Assembly: GCA_019787685.1 (NCBI GenBank)
Contig: JAHNUO010000005.1
Span: 992,001-1,056,000, forward strand
Origin: Chiua virens
Taxonomy: Eukaryota; Basidiomycota; Agaricomycetes; Boletales; Boletaceae
Length of the DNA: 64,000 bases
Direction of reading: 5' to 3'
Below, one piece after another: positions 22,342 through 34,800 of the stretch (the first letter of the stretch is position 1; every line of letters begins with the position of its first letter). The position numbers and the translations under genes were made by a program. The notes below the pieces were generated by a model. That model worked only from the letters and a program-made list of their open reading frames with translations, was not told the DNA's origin and ran no database searches.

Positions 22342-23351
22342 TCAAGCACGCTGTGCTTTTCTACGCATCTTTTGCATTTTCTGAAGGGTGAGGGTACGTC
22401 GGGTGGGGATAGGACGATCGCCCGGTTCTCTCAATCTCTGAGGGTGAAAAGTGAGTGAAGTGAGCTTGCCAAACCATGGTACCTGACCTGAAGTTCGAAG
22501 AAACACATGGTGAAGCCTTTATGCCCAGGTCTCTCTTGAGCCTAAACAAGAATAAGAAATCTGTGGCGAGAGGCAACGATAGCACTGACCGATGTCACCG
22601 TATACAGGCCATCATATCTGTACCTATAAACCATCATGAGTGCTCATACAACGTTGAGCATCGACATATGCATTACCCTGAAGACGGCGCGTAATAACTA
22701 GCGGGATTCCTGCCTCTTATCACACGCACGGGCCGCCGTGTCTCGAAGGAAACCTAAAGAATCGTGAGACACCATGATACGCACGCTGTTGGAAAACGCA
22801 CGAGAAGGGATTTGTTCCGTGGATCGTCAAACGATTGGTTCGCGATTTGCTCCTGGGGGGTATATCAGTGGCAGAACATTGGTCTACGAAAGAAAACGTG
22901 CCCCGCTGCCACTCTGTCCCCCTGGCACGTGGTCGTTAGAATGACGTATTAAGCCACCACAGAGAGCATACCTGATCCGACGTAAGTGCTGCAACAGTGG
23001 TTAGAACACACCCCAGTGAATAAAAGGCACAAATGGCATACATTCTGTCTCCATTGTCCTTGTTATCCTCGTATCCTCCAGATATGCAAATCGAATATGC
23101 ACCCTCTCTGGAATCTCCGTGAATTCCGGCTTGATTCTGGGCATGCACACCAGCTCTCACGAGCTCTTCTCTGGGAAGAGGACAATGCATGTTGAATTAG
23201 TCAGGGAAAAGCATGTTAATACACACACCTGGATCTGAAGGACCTGCCTACAGGGATACCAGGTACGTGCCCGTACTCGTATGATCTTGTGCTAAACAAC
23301 AAATGAGATGAGTGAGACGAGCTCGTTGCTGCGGATCACTTACGGTGGCAT
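22342..23351 (-). CDS. Small stand-alone SRA/YDG-domain protein
   Basis: About nine exons starting 23344-23351 (8 nt, ATGCCACC), 23229-23291, 23042-23170, 22972-22988 (17 nt). Nearly the entire protein is one SRA (SET and RING associated, YDG) fold. In order: YGHVPGIPVGRSF, AGVHAQNQAGIHGD, GAYSICISGGYEDNKDNGDR, TYVGSGG, SFDDPRN, RRPVRVIRGRN, the YDG motif in YRYDGLYTV, HKGFTMCFFELQR, and a basic tail (KMQKMRRKAQRA). SRA folds flip out 5-methylcytosine, or hemimethylated CpG in UHRF1. No RING, PHD, SET or HNH domain is present. The splice after GGQSGSG (near 22885) is uncertain and might use a GC donor. It may serve as a DNA-methylation reader. Confidence 0.88.
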
Positions 23352-23771
23352 AACAGTGGAAGACGCGTCAATTAGAACGCGTCGCGTCTTGCGTGATTGA
23401 GATTTATATAAACGCCGCCAAACAAACAAGCACGCGTAAACAACAGGGACCAATCACACGAGGTTCACTTTTCACAACTGCGAGACAAGATCAAGTCTTC
23501 TGGTTCTGCTTTCTGGATGGGAAACACTTGGGATGGACTCTTGAATGATTCGTTTGGTATTTAAATTGGTTGATGGCCAACCTGAAAAGTCAACTGACCA
23601 CCAGCACTGGTACTGTTGATAGGATGGTAGTAAGAAGCTGCAAGGTGCGCACAGACTGGCCGCTTTTATACGTTTGGGGGATCTTCGGAACCGAAGATGC
23701 TATGCAGGTATGACTCGATAAGATCTAAATACAGACATCTTAACCGACTCGGAATGACTCGGATTCATCCT
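23352..23771. other. Promoter side of the SRA gene and 3' flank of the NAT9-like gene
   Basis: 420 bp between two minus-strand genes. It contains the probable TATA element of the SRA gene. Nothing else is recognised. Confidence 0.4.
23403..23410 (-). promoter_or_regulatory. Probable TATA box of the SRA gene
   Basis: On the minus strand the bases read TATATAAA, about 52 nt upstream of the SRA-gene ATG. The distance fits a short 5' UTR. No experimental start site is known. Confidence 0.4.
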
Positions 23772-24578
23772 CTATTTCTCTTGGAATCGCATCTCTTTCT
23801 CACCAAATGCATTGGGTCCTTGAGTTCCAACGAAGCCAAGCCGTTCAAACAATCTGATGCTAGAATCGTTTCCCTGGTCTATCCGCACTACCAGGCATTC
23901 TGGTCTGATGGGAAAAGGGATCGGAGGATCGGGCTTCCGAGTCGGCGATAGCGGCGGGCTTCCGAAAGATGCAGGCGATCCTGTCGTGTACGACAGCATA
24001 AGCTTCAGTGCCTCCTGGGCGAGCCCTTTCCCCCGATAGCGTTCCTCTTGTGACGGACAGTCAGAGTTATTCTTGTGCGCGACCAAGATTATGAGATGGC
24101 ACACCTGCAATCATCACACCAACTTCCGCTTCAAAGTCTTTGTCGCCGGGATCGCCTTTGAGGAAAAGATTCACATCGCCAATCATGGGAAGTTGTTCGA
24201 CGTCACCCTCTCCGTTAGCGAGGATGATAAACGTTAACTCTGCCGCATGATCTAAATACCCGCATGTGCAGTGTCGAGACGTGGAGCGACTTACTATCAT
24301 CATCCTCTCGCCAGTGTTCTGCAAAACATCAGCTTGCAGCGAATCGAGGGATTCGATATCTCAGTCAACGTACTCTCCATCTCGTAGACTTCTTCCAATG
24401 TGAGGGGGTCAGTGCCCGTGTCCTTGAGCAGTCTTGGGTCGGTCATCCAACAATGGTACCTCTGGTGGATTCAGAGCGTATGGCTATCAATGACATTTAA
24501 ATATCATACCGCGACATGATCCGGAGTTGATGGGACCAGCATCACTTGTTGACCCTCCAATATCGCTTTTGTATGCAT
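23772..24578 (-). CDS. NAT9: GNAT N-acetyltransferase, NAT9-like
   Basis: Five exons (24510-24578, 24374-24461, 24295-24318, 24105-24239, 23772-24046) give 196 aa, near human NAT9 (207). The order of conserved pieces matches NAT9: MLVPSTPDHVARYHCWM, DPLTLEEVYEMEKHWREDDD, KLTFIILAN, MIGDVNLFL, the acetyl-CoA loop RYRGKGLAQEAL (Q/RxxGxG), then a Pro-rich insert, IDQGNDSSIRLFERLGF and the C-terminal strand. In animals NAT9 influences microtubule stability, and its substrate in fungi is not established. The Pro-rich insert (near residues 135-160) is longer than in animals. All introns are GT-AG. Confidence 0.9.
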
Positions 24579-24768
24579 GTGCACTCTGCAAACTTGCAAA
24601 CTTGAAACCCGCCGAGGGTACGAATAGGAGACTTTCCTTTCTTGTCGTCGCCTGCCCAGCCGACACTACACGAACTTAAAGGCTTCCTTGGTCGTCCCAC
24701 TGACTCTCACAACTCTCTACTCAGCATCATCTATCTAGACTCGTCTTAAGCATCACCATCTATTCATC

Positions 24769-25051
24769 ATGGTTCTTGGTCGGGTTGTCCACTATGCCGC
24801 AGATGCCATTTTGGTCTCGACAGTCATTGCTGGTATTCGACGCTCGAGTGGGTTTGCGTGGGTTTCATATTCTCTCCCATCCTTCTGCGGAAGTTGACTC
24901 ATTCGATTCTAGAGTCGAAACGAACAGAATCTCAGACCCTACCGTCCGTTCCCTGGCCGAGCGCTTCCTCGGTGTGGGAGAGACCGTGTTTGATATGGCA
25001 CAGGCCACCGTGATAAATAGCGAGTACTTCAAGAAGGATTCGAGGAGATAG
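24769..25051 (+). CDS. DUF1748 small mitochondrial protein
   Basis: Two exons (24769-24857, 24913-25051) give 75 aa. MVLGRVVHYAADAILVSTVIAGIRRSSG is a single membrane-type helix at the N-terminus (given here in part: residues 1-28), and VRSLAERFLGVGETVFDMAQ forms the second conserved block. This is the pattern of fungal DUF1748 proteins, which are short mitochondrial proteins of unknown function. The start codon is the first ATG after a 190-bp divergent spacer shared with the NAT9-like gene. The intron is GTGGGT...TAG. It is easily missed because each exon is under 50 codons. Confidence 0.8.
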
Positions 25052-26134
25052 CAGGATGATGACGAGCTACGCTATGAGAAAGGAATGACGGTGTTTCTCT
25101 AATGTGAAGGTGGTTGACGGTTCACTGGTCTGTGGGGCGTCGCTTCGCTTCTGGACTCTCTGTAATTTATTTTACCAGCCAGCTGACGTGCGTTTTTCAT
25201 TGTTTCTGTCTATCATCAGAGAATCGATGCCATGCACATACCACGCTATCCGCCTACATCGATGCCGTTCAAGGCTCGTCATGTCAAGTGCAATCACACA
25301 TAGACCTCTTTCGTTACAGTGAAACAACATTCTCGATTTTGAACCAGTTATCTATTCCGTGCCGCTCCCGCGGGAAGAAAGCGGTGCCCTATCTCACCCT
25401 CCATTCCCTGACTCCGGTTTCCTCCAGAGTTCGCAAACACCTGGTTAAGGATAAGTATGACATTGATCCGAAACCCTTGATCGTATTCCTGGGCGGAACA
25501 GCCACTCCTTGATATGCCCCCGATTAATATTGGTAGGCTTCTCATTCAGTAACTAGCTGGGCAGGTCCACGAGGCCTTGAAGACTCATTTCTTGTCAACC
25601 CCAGACGGTAAAACCGACAAACCGGTGTGATCAGCTTCTTGGCGAGTTGCCGCATTGCACTGAAGAAGAGAAAAGGCGAGGCGCGGAATTACTTGCTGGA
25701 TCGTCGCGCACTGCGAAGCTGTTCGCTGTGATGATTTGGTGATAAGAGCAGCTGTTGGAACCGTGGGTGGCCAGGAGAATTTCGTCATCTGCATTGGGTC
25801 GAGGGTCAAAGGCATGCTGACCATGATAGTGGCCAGACCACCTGAGGCACCTCAAAATTCAAAAACAGGGTGGTGGATGGCACCGGCACCTACCAATTTG
25901 AACTGATAGGGATTTCCCTAGGTGCCAGACTAGATGTCCATGGCATCTCAGATATGAGTGGAGCGTCTCGTTTGCGGGAGCGTTGACATTTCTGTCACTG
26001 TCTCGCTCGCGATTGACTGCGTGTGTGCCATTTTTGCGCTGTCCTGAATCGCAGCAGGCCACAAGTGTGGAGGCGGTTACATAATCAGTACTGCATCAGA
26101 CGGGTTCATTAAACACTGACAAGAGTTCACCGCT
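25052..26134. other. 1.1-kb stretch without a recognised gene
   Basis: The longest frame is plus strand 25114-25512 (132 codons). It has no domain I know and no neighbouring exon that extends it. Minus-strand frames of 60-80 codons around 25585-26062 are likewise unrecognised. It may hold the promoter of the phosphatase gene. Confidence 0.4.
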
Positions 26135-29100
26135 CATGTTTTCTTCTTTTCCTTCTGGACCACTGCCTTCGAAATTGAGCCTTAAGAACAGGCCATACGG
26201 CCCCGAGTTTGGGGCATACAATGCTCGCAAACGTCCCCCAACCCCCTCGAACCATACTTCAACAGCCTCGTATCGTCCGTCCAGGTAGTTAACCAACACT
26301 CTCCTCGTCTGGCCAATTTGAGCGAGCAGATATTCCGTCCAGGTCAACAGACTGTCTTCGCGAGATTACAGTCTTTGTTTCCGGCGTCTCCTGCGACAGC
26401 GGCGTTGCCATCATTCCCACAGAATGACGTCGTTTTTCCATCACCCAGGCTCCAATCATTGCGGAAGCAACCCAAATTTCTCAAGATCAGGATAGTGACG
26501 TGGAATATGCACGACTCATTGCCAAAAGTACGTCTCAAGTTGCGAGTCGCAAACTTGGCTACACTGGCGTACAGGGCGATTTGGGGGAGCTACTTGGCAT
26601 AGTATCGCCACACGGTCACCACAAATGTTGTCCAGATGACGTACCAACATTCCCTTTATTGTCTACAGAGCCTGTACATCCGTATCATCTCGTCGTAGTG
26701 TGGGTGACCCTCGTCTCTCTTCGTGTCCAGCCAAGCTAAGCTTTCTGCAGAGCGGGGCAAGAGTGCCCAAGTTCGTCTGGTATGGATTTCTTGTTGTCCC
26801 TCGCGCATATTATAGACATTTTTGTTTCTGCAGGTATACCCATGGGTATCGGTGCTGGCATCAAACTCGGAGTTCACGACAAGGAGAAAGAGAGAGAGAA
26901 GAGCTCAGAAAAGGATCACGAGAAACACACACACCCCCTCCACCATTTGCAAAGTCTCAAACACAATAAGGAGCGTGACGAGGTTGGGCGTGGGTGGAAA
27001 AGCTCCGACGATCTCCCGGAAGAAATCGTGGTGGACTTCCATCACTCTGGTTGGACATCTATGCTTGAACATTGGCTGTGCCATCGAACGCAAGCAAACT
27101 CTCAAGTAAATAAAGACTATCCAGTCAGTGATGTCGCAGCTTCACCGAAGCGGCATTCGCTGCATCGTCGTGTGACTGTTAAAGAGTCCGAATTGGGCCC
27201 TTATGTACCTTTGGCGAAGGAGAGGATGATGGGTTTATACCTTGCCATCTATATACACAAAGATATGCGTGACCTAGTTGAAGGTAGGTTTAGGTTTACC
27301 TGGAAACGTTTCCCACTCAATGATCTTATAGGTTTTTCGAAATCAGCAGTCACTGCTGGTTTGATTGGTGGACGTGTCGGTAACAAAGGGGGAGTGGGTA
27401 TAAGCCTCAAAATCGACGGCTCCACCTTCTTATTCTTGAATGCTCATTTGGCTGGTGTGTTCCGTGATACATCAGTTATTCGATTTTGACTTAATTTTTT
27501 TCAGCTCATGAAGGCAAGATGTATCACCGGCTTGCAAACTTAGCAAAGATCAAGGTTTGTTCATGCTGCGTTACGATGCCAGTCCACCTTGTTCATTTGT
27601 TTTATTAGGCTGAGCTAGCTGTAGACGACTTCTTACAACCGGATGATCACAGAGCAACGATGGAAGGTGAGTGTATGTTCAACTTGTCCGATCGCGTGAC
27701 CTTACACTTCTCCAGATATTACTGACAGATTCGACTATACCTTCCTCTGTGGCGACTTGAATTTTCGATTAAACGTTACCCGATTGCATGCGGACTGGTT
27801 AATTTCTCGGCAAGGTACGTGTTTCGAGATTTCTTATTTTGCAATCCCGAGGCTAAGGATACCACCTGCAGACTACACCCAGGCCTTAGAGTTTGATCAA
27901 CTGAAACAGCTAATGGGGACAAACTCGGAATTCTCCGGTTGGAGTGAAGCACCGATCAACTTTCCACCAACCTTCAAGTACGATGTGGTAAGCCGTTCGA
28001 AAACAAAACGGCGGCGTACCAGGCGCCGCTCTGGTGTGGAAGGTAGCGAGACTGACAGAGAGGGCGGAGAAGAGGAAGAAAATGGAGAGGATATTGAAGG
28101 CGAATCGCGGTCGCTGGCATCATCCGGGTGGACGCAACACTCCAAGGGTGTCGCCTCAGAACCTGAAGAGGACGAATTTTTCACTTCCTTTTCCTCGAAT
28201 CCGACTGCGAGCGAAACTGGCCGTATGGCTATGGCTGCGGCTGCTCAGAAGGCGAAAGCAAAATGGAAAGCACTCCTTGCGCCACAGGCTATTTCTCAAT
28301 CACCGCCAGCATCCCCTGTCGCCAAGTGGTTGTGGAACAAGCGCGGTGAAGTTGTGGCACGGCCGAAGTCTCCCGAAATTGTGGAACAACCTCCATCTTC
28401 AGGAGCCTCATATGAAGATCTTCCAAGCCCTATTGAACCTCCGCCCGATTCAAGTCGATTATTGTATCCACCCGATAAACAGCGTATAATAATCCCTCGG
28501 CCGTCGTCGCGAGGTTTCTCTACAAAGTCTGCCCCTTCGACACCTATTGAGGGTCCTCGTGTTGATGAAGATAACGCTCCCGTCTACGATTCTTCTCACA
28601 AAAAACGGGTTCCTAGTTGGTTGGTACAATTCATAGCAAATCAGTCACTTTTAATGCTGATGTTGTTGTAGGTGCGACCGCATCCTATGGAAGACAACCA
28701 TCGCGTCTGAAGTCGGGGATCCAGAGCAAGATATAGCAGAAATGGCTAAACAACGGACTCGAGTCGGTACTTTGATCTCACAAGCTATTCGACCATTCTC
28801 TGTTAGAGTGCGGCGCGAATCGGGAGGTTCACCGAATTCTGAGCTTACTTCAAGTTCTGGCAAACAAGACTACTTCAGTCGACCAGTGATGAAGACCGCT
28901 TTGGGAAGCCGGCCGGTATCATTAACCATACCCAAACCATCTCGGCTTCTGAATCGATCTAGGTCGGCAGAAAATGTCAATCAGGACGAACGCCTCTCTG
29001 AGAGGCCACCGACCCAGAGTTCCGACAACTCCACGAATCCCTCCGACTTGGATATCCCGCCGACTCAGAGAGTTTCGGAAGCCAGCTCAGATTCACCGTC

Positions 29101-29407
29101 GCTCCCGTCTATTCCCGCGATTCGAAATGATGGGCTCCCGGATTGTCCACCCCCTGTTCCTCCAAAAGATTTTATTCCAGCAGCCCCATCCTCGACTCGT
29201 TGGCGTTTCTTTCCCTTCCGCAGAGAGACTTTCCAAAGCATCATCAGTCAGGAGTCAACGGCCTCAACACTCAATCCCGTACCTCATCACCCCAAGGGCG
29301 AGGTTGTTTGTCTGGATTATCGCACTCTGGATGACCGGGGAATGCGCCTCTTGGAGGGTCGAAGCGACCACCGGCCAGTCATTGGATCTTACGCTGTCTA
29401 CCTATGA
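26135..29407 (+). CDS. Inositol polyphosphate 5-phosphatase (IPPc domain)
   Basis: A large multi-exon gene whose N-terminal exon is uncertain. From 26318 the frame is firm and opens the IPPc fold with KIRIVTWNMHDSLPK. Catalytic landmarks follow: AGQECP, the Ser/Lys-rich insertion (26870-27200), ERMMGLYLAIYI, GRVGNKGGVGISL, FLNAHLAAHEGK, FLCGDLNFRLN, FPPTFKYD, SWCDRILWK and SDHRPV. It removes the 5-phosphate from phosphoinositides at membranes. Two long Ser/Pro-rich insertions split the domain (after TFKYD, 28000-28600, and after DRILW, 28740-29330). The first exon proposed (ATG at 26135, MFSSFPSGPLPSKLSL) connects only through a 38-nt intron, which is suspiciously short, so the true start may differ. 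Confidence 0.88.
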
Positions 29408-29699
29408 TCATTATTCCCATGTATTCACCACATGTATGTTTCACACTGGACCACACCGCATTCGCATTCACCACCCCACGTTTCCTTAGATTTGATGTTC
29501 CACTCTTCCGACATGAGTACTTTAGAAAAGCCATCGCTGTATGGTAATTTATGCACGAAACTTGATGGTTGTTGCACTTATTTTGACCTGCCAAATAAGA
29601 TAACTTACACTCCAAGTGCAAATTCAATGTGACTATTCTCATCAACCCATGTCAATGGTCATAGTTACATGGATCATACAATGTACATGACAACAAAGC

Positions 29700-30235
29700 T
29701 CAAGAGGAGATGGTAACCTCAACTTCGACACCAGGTTCCAAGCTAATGGAAGTCTGAGGAATCGATGTCAGATGGTGCGGCTGCAGAGCGGACGTTTTTC
29801 TTACGATTTGCTTGACAATTTCGCTCGACGAGTGAAGGTCAATGAGACGCTTGTGGATTTTGAGTTCGTAACGGTCCCAGGTCTTTGAACCTTCACCGCA
29901 AGGCTAGAAAAAAAGGACAGTATAAACGACTGCGTGCACACGACAATGTACCCAAATCGAACCGTTTTACGGGTGGTGATCTTGAGGACTTTTGTCGGGA
30001 GACGCACGGGACCCTTGACGCGCAGTTGCTTGTCCTTGGCACGGTTGATGAGGTCCGTCGAGACTGGGTGCGTCAGCGTTGTAGAACGTAACGACACAAG
30101 ACGAGGAACCTGCGCACATTTTTCCAAGTTTCGGACGTTGCTGCTCGTCAACGTGATCCGGATTTTGTGAATTTTGGCAGCGGGTACGGCGCCGGCTGCA
30201 TCGTAGGCTTTCTCGTCCTTAGCGACGTAACTCAT
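29700..30235 (-). CDS. RPS20: 40S ribosomal protein S20 (uS10)
   Basis: Four exons (30118-30235, 29963-30063, 29805-29903, 29700-29753) give 123 aa, the expected size. Visible are [82 protein letters not shown] and [12 protein letters not shown]. The first intron (30064-30117) is 54 nt and stop-free in the gene's frame, so it can be mistaken for coding. The splice restoring LEKFSTDL was chosen from the conserved protein. It is divergent from the CCDC130-like gene over 207 bp. Confidence 0.95.
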
Positions 30236-30442
30236 TCTGAGCGATCGTGTAGGAGGTGAATGAGTCAGAAGGTGACTAGGTGGGTTCGTGAGTATGGGTG
30301 TCAAGAGAAACTCGGCAAGGGTGCATACCTAAGGTTGTATTGATGATGGTGAGATTAGAGTTCAGAGGCGTACAGTGATTCTCGGCATAAGCCGGATATT
30401 AGCTCCACACGTGATTAGGAGCACTTGTACCGTCTGACCGTC
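30236..30442. promoter_or_regulatory. Shared promoter RPS20 / CCDC130-like gene
   Basis: 207 bp between divergent ATGs. A ribosomal protein gene and a splicing-factor gene share this interval. No specific element identified. Confidence 0.4.
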
Positions 30443-31592
30443 ATGCAAGGCAAGTCGGTCCTACCGACACGTCCAGCGGACTCGCTCATGTCTCCTCAGG
30501 ATTCAACAAGTATTATCCACCCGATTACGATGGCGAGAAACACAAGAGTTTGAATGCTTACAGAGGTGGGTCTCGTCGGGACCACTGACGCACCTCGTCT
30601 CACGTCCTCGCACAGGTAAACATGCATTGGGTGATCGGGCTAGGAAACTCGACAAGGGCATCCTGATCACCCGTTTCGAGCTTCCGTTCAATATTTGGTG
30701 GTACGTGCATCCCACCCCGCCTTGCCCCTCGCTCCACGCTCATGTTATGGCCCGCCAGCGGCACATGCAACAACCACATCGGCATGGGCGTCCGCTACAA
30801 TGCCGAGAAGAAGAAAGTCGGCGCGTATTACTCCACCCCTATCTATTCCTTCCGGTGCAAATGCCACCTGTGTGACGGCTGGTTCGAGATCCAGACGGAT
30901 CCCAAGGTGCGTCCAGGTTCCTAGCTCATCGGATGGTCATGTCCCACACACCGCCGCTAGAATACCCGCTACGTCGTCGTCTCTGGCGCGCGGCAAAAGG
31001 ACGAGGAATGGAACCCGGAAGAGAACGGTGGTTTCGCGATACATGGTACGCCCCCTTCTTTTCACCGACGTTGGATGCCGACGTGATGCGACTGTGAGAC
31101 ACCGAGGGCAACGCGGGACCCGCCGATCCACTCGCGGCGCTCGAGAAATCGACAACGGCACAGAACCTCGTCAACAAGGTACAGATACCACGACTCGAGT
31201 CGCTGCAGGAGGTGTCCGATCGGTATAACAGTGACCCATACGCGCTTTCGTCCCTCGTACGCAAGCGGTTTCGGACGGAGAAGAAGGTGGAGGTTGCGAA
31301 GCGTGCAGCGGACGATCAGCTCAAGGGACGGTATGGGTTGCCGGAGACGTTGCAGCTTGCAGCGGAAGACGATGAAACCAAGAACGAGGCCCGAGAGCAG
31401 TGGGTCAAGGGGAGGAGAGAACTGGAAGCACAGACGAGTATCCGGCGAGCGAGACTGCAGAGCGCTGCTGCGCCTTCTTTCTTTTCCTCAGCGAGCTCGT
31501 TGCAGAGTCGTGATCCCCTTGCTTTATTGAAGGCTCGGGTACTCAGTAATACCCGCCAGTCTCGCTCTCTGAAACCCCCCGACAAATCATAG
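30443..31592 (+). CDS. CWC16-family splicing protein, CCDC130/Saf4-like
   Basis: Exon 1 is only 7 nt (30443-30449). Splicing to 30500 with a perfect GC donor (AAG/GCAAGT) creates the family N-terminus MQGFNKYYPPDYDGEKH. After that come LNAYRGKHALGDRARKLDKG, ILITRFELPFNIWC, a zinc-finger pair in GTCNN...CKCHLCDGWFEIQTDP, GVRYNAEKKKVGAYYSTPIY and RYVVVSGARQKDEEW, then a Glu/Lys-rich C-terminus with LVRKRFRTEKK. The family acts in the spliceosome at the first catalytic step and exon ligation. The N-terminus resembles CCDC130 (YJU2B/Saf4) more than Yju2. The last exon runs to 31592. Confidence 0.92.
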
Positions 31593-31875
31593 TAAATGGT
31601 AGACTGATAACATTAATAATACTGCTCACAACACGCATCGCACCCAGTTTGAGTTAGCTATCCATTAAGACCAAAGTCTGAGCAAGAATACGCGATAGCA
31701 GGGTAGAACAACATTAAGAATACAGAACAATGACACATAAACCAAGAAGAAAATAGTAGGATAACAGGTAGGCCAGTAGGTCACCACGAGCGGGAAAAGA
31801 AAAAGTGAGTATATCCAGCATAAAGATGGAAGCAAATAAATAATCAGAACACACGAACCGACGACAGAAATTACA

Positions 31876-34800
31876 CTATGATGTAAAAATCGCCCATGGT
31901 TGGTCTAGTGTAGGCATCGACCCTTCCCATTTCCAGTTGTCAACCTGATAGTATGCTGACTCGCCTCCGTCGATCTCTCTTAGAGACCCAAGCCGGAGAG
32001 GATCAGAGCGGTCCCCCGATTCTTCGATTTTGGCCTTGTCAGGCGATCCGGTATTTCCCGACAAATCACCCTCTGAGCCAGACTCCGGACTCAGGTTCGT
32101 CTCAGACGAAGGGACGAGGTCAGGCGTGGGTGCCTTGGAATTGTTGTCCTCGTCATCGAGAGTAGTAAAAGAAGAGAAATCGATAAACTCCAAAAACGCA
32201 TCGTTTGCCGGACCCATATGAGGCGAAAGAGCAGTGGGTGGTGGACCAGCATCCCCAGCTCCGTGCATAGACAGCGCGGCGGCCGTTGCGGCTGCATCTG
32301 CGGGCTCCTGAGCCACGCCTGCTAAAATCTGGTCAAGAGTAGAGGCGATGTCATGCGAAATATCGTTGTCGGTAGGCGCTGACATGTCAAAGAGTGCCTT
32401 CATGTGGTCAAAGAATGCAGCAGCGTCCTCGGCAGACCTGATGTTCTCTACTTCCTGCTTCCTCTTGACAAGTGCTTCGCTCGGCTCACCCTCCCATTCC
32501 GTCTTGGCCTTCTTCGGCGATGGAGCGTTACTCGCTTCCGCTTCAGAAGGGGCCACACTTGTGAGGGTAGTTACGTCATCCTCAGGCGGACGCTTCACTC
32601 CAACAACGGAAGGGGTCGTTTCTGGTGTAGCAGGAGCTTTCCCAGCCGTCGATGGTTTCCGTGTCGCCCGGGTTGCAACCTTTGTTGTCCTGGCAGTCGC
32701 CTTCGCCGGAGGTGACTTCGGGGTCCGCGGCGAAGTGCATACGGTTTGGGGAGTCGGAGCACTGGTAGCAGGGGTGGATGATGATGCAACCGCAGGGGGG
32801 GGAGTAGGGGATGCAATGGTGGAAGGTGGTGGCGGATTCGACGGACTAGGGGGAAAGGATTTCCTAATGGATTGTGACGGGGGTTGCGGCGGCGGATGGG
32901 ATTGAATTTGAGATTGGTGTTGGTTGGGGTGTGAAGGCTGTTGATTTGAATGTGCGGTTGGAATGTGCGGTTGCGGTTGCTGTGATTGCTGCTGGGCGAC
33001 AGAGACCTGACGTCCAGATGTCGTTGAAGTAATTTGAGGTGGGTTGATCGATGGTGGCACCGTGAGAGTGGCACCATGGTTCAAACGACCAGAGGTGAGT
33101 GAAACGAGGTGTTGAGAATTAGCTGCTGCTGCACTCCTCATTGCACGATAGCGATTCTCAAATTCTTCATTGAGTTTCTGGATTTGTCCCTGTACGGTTT
33201 TCAGAGTTGAAAGGCTGATGATGTATTGCGGTGTGGGAGAGTTCGCGAGCTGCCATTGCCTCCCCACTGTCAATACCTAAAGAAGGTCGCCACAAAGTAA
33301 GCGTAATGAAAGACAACACACAGAGATGAAGGAGCTTACAATGGCGACGTATTTGCGAAGAAGTTCTTCGCTTTTGAAGACTACGAAATACATGTGCAGT
33401 TTTGCGTCGAGATCCGTCGTCATCTTAGACACCAATTCAAGGAGATGTGCATATTCCACTCGTTGATCATCCGGGATTTGTTGCGTAGCCATTCCACCAA
33501 GACCTAAAAAGGGTGTGAGTGGTGAACAACGTAAAATAGGACAACCCGTTACGTTGCTGAAATACGTTCTTAAGTTGGTTTATCGTCTGCATGGCGTTCT
33601 GAACTTGCTCTTGCGTCGGTGGTAGTAGCTTCTGGGGCGCGGGTGGAACATTCTCCACTGCGAAAGATCCATTCACCATCTTGGAGTCACCTGGTGGCAT
33701 ATTGGCCATTCCGTTCATTCCAACATTCGGTGGTGGTCGCTGGACGCCAGATTGCAAAGCGATTGAAGCTTGTTCGTGCATATTGGGCATCTGGCCTTGG
33801 GTATTCGCCAAATTCTGCTGCTCCTGCTCTGCATTTCGCTTCGCAATCATTTGGAGTTGTTGCTGGTAAACCTTCAAAAGCTCTGCACGATTCCGCTCCA
33901 CGAACGCAATCAAGTGCTCAGGAATACGTTGAGCACGCATCTCATCGGCGGTGTTACGCGAATATCGCGCGACTGCCGCAACGAACTGCTGGTTAGGAAC
34001 CTGGCGGGAAGCGTTTGGAGGCAGAGGCATCTCCGAAGAACCCCCAGGTATACCAGGCGTCGCATTGTTACCAACGAGAGGACTCGGAAGTGTCGTTTGT
34101 TGTTGTGACCCCATGGCCGAACGATTTTTAACGGTGAGGATATAGGCGTGCTCAAAGTGGTGAAGATATTGTTCGTAAGTGTTCTGGAGCTGTTGAGCGA
34201 TTCCGGGCCCACTGCGGGCTGGTTCGGAGTCGTTTCCGGGGAATTGAATGAAGCCTAACCGGCCACCAATGACAGCCCACATATCTCGTTGGGTCACCTA
34301 ATCCGGTGCAGGATTAGCCTTCAAATAGCCTTGAAAAAAGGTAACTAACCGATTGTGCACCACCTTCATGCATCACGTAAACGTGGAGTTGATGTAAATC
34401 CACATTCCGACCTTCCCCTATCGCCACGCGAAGGCCAGGATTTATATTTTGGCTTCGGCAAAACTGCGTATACGTAGAATCAAATCGTTGTTTGTCCAGT
34501 GGCATAACTCCCACCGATTGACGATTTGGGTTGGGGACCTTCTGTCCACCCTGGCCCGCAAAATTCGCTAGGTTAGGGGACGACGTATTCGGGAGTTGGC
34601 CAGGAATCTGGTGAGGGGTTCCTCCGGTCCGAGGGGGTATAGTATTCGGCCGCACAGGTTGGGTAGATTGGATGGGGATCTGTTGATTTAGGACACCTTG
34701 ATTGGGGGTAGGGAGCGGAGATGCACCATTACTGGCGGACACATTGTACTGTGCCGCAACCGGTTGGTTACCCTGAGTGACAAAGCCAGGTTGAACTTGA

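Noticed and set aside
25114..25512. 132-codon plus-strand frame downstream of the DUF1748 gene
   Set aside because: No recognisable motif and no extending exons; could be chance, so it is left as unassigned DNA.
30695..31228. 177-codon plus-strand frame in the CCDC130-like gene
   Set aside because: It runs through introns and is out of frame with the conserved CWC16 protein.
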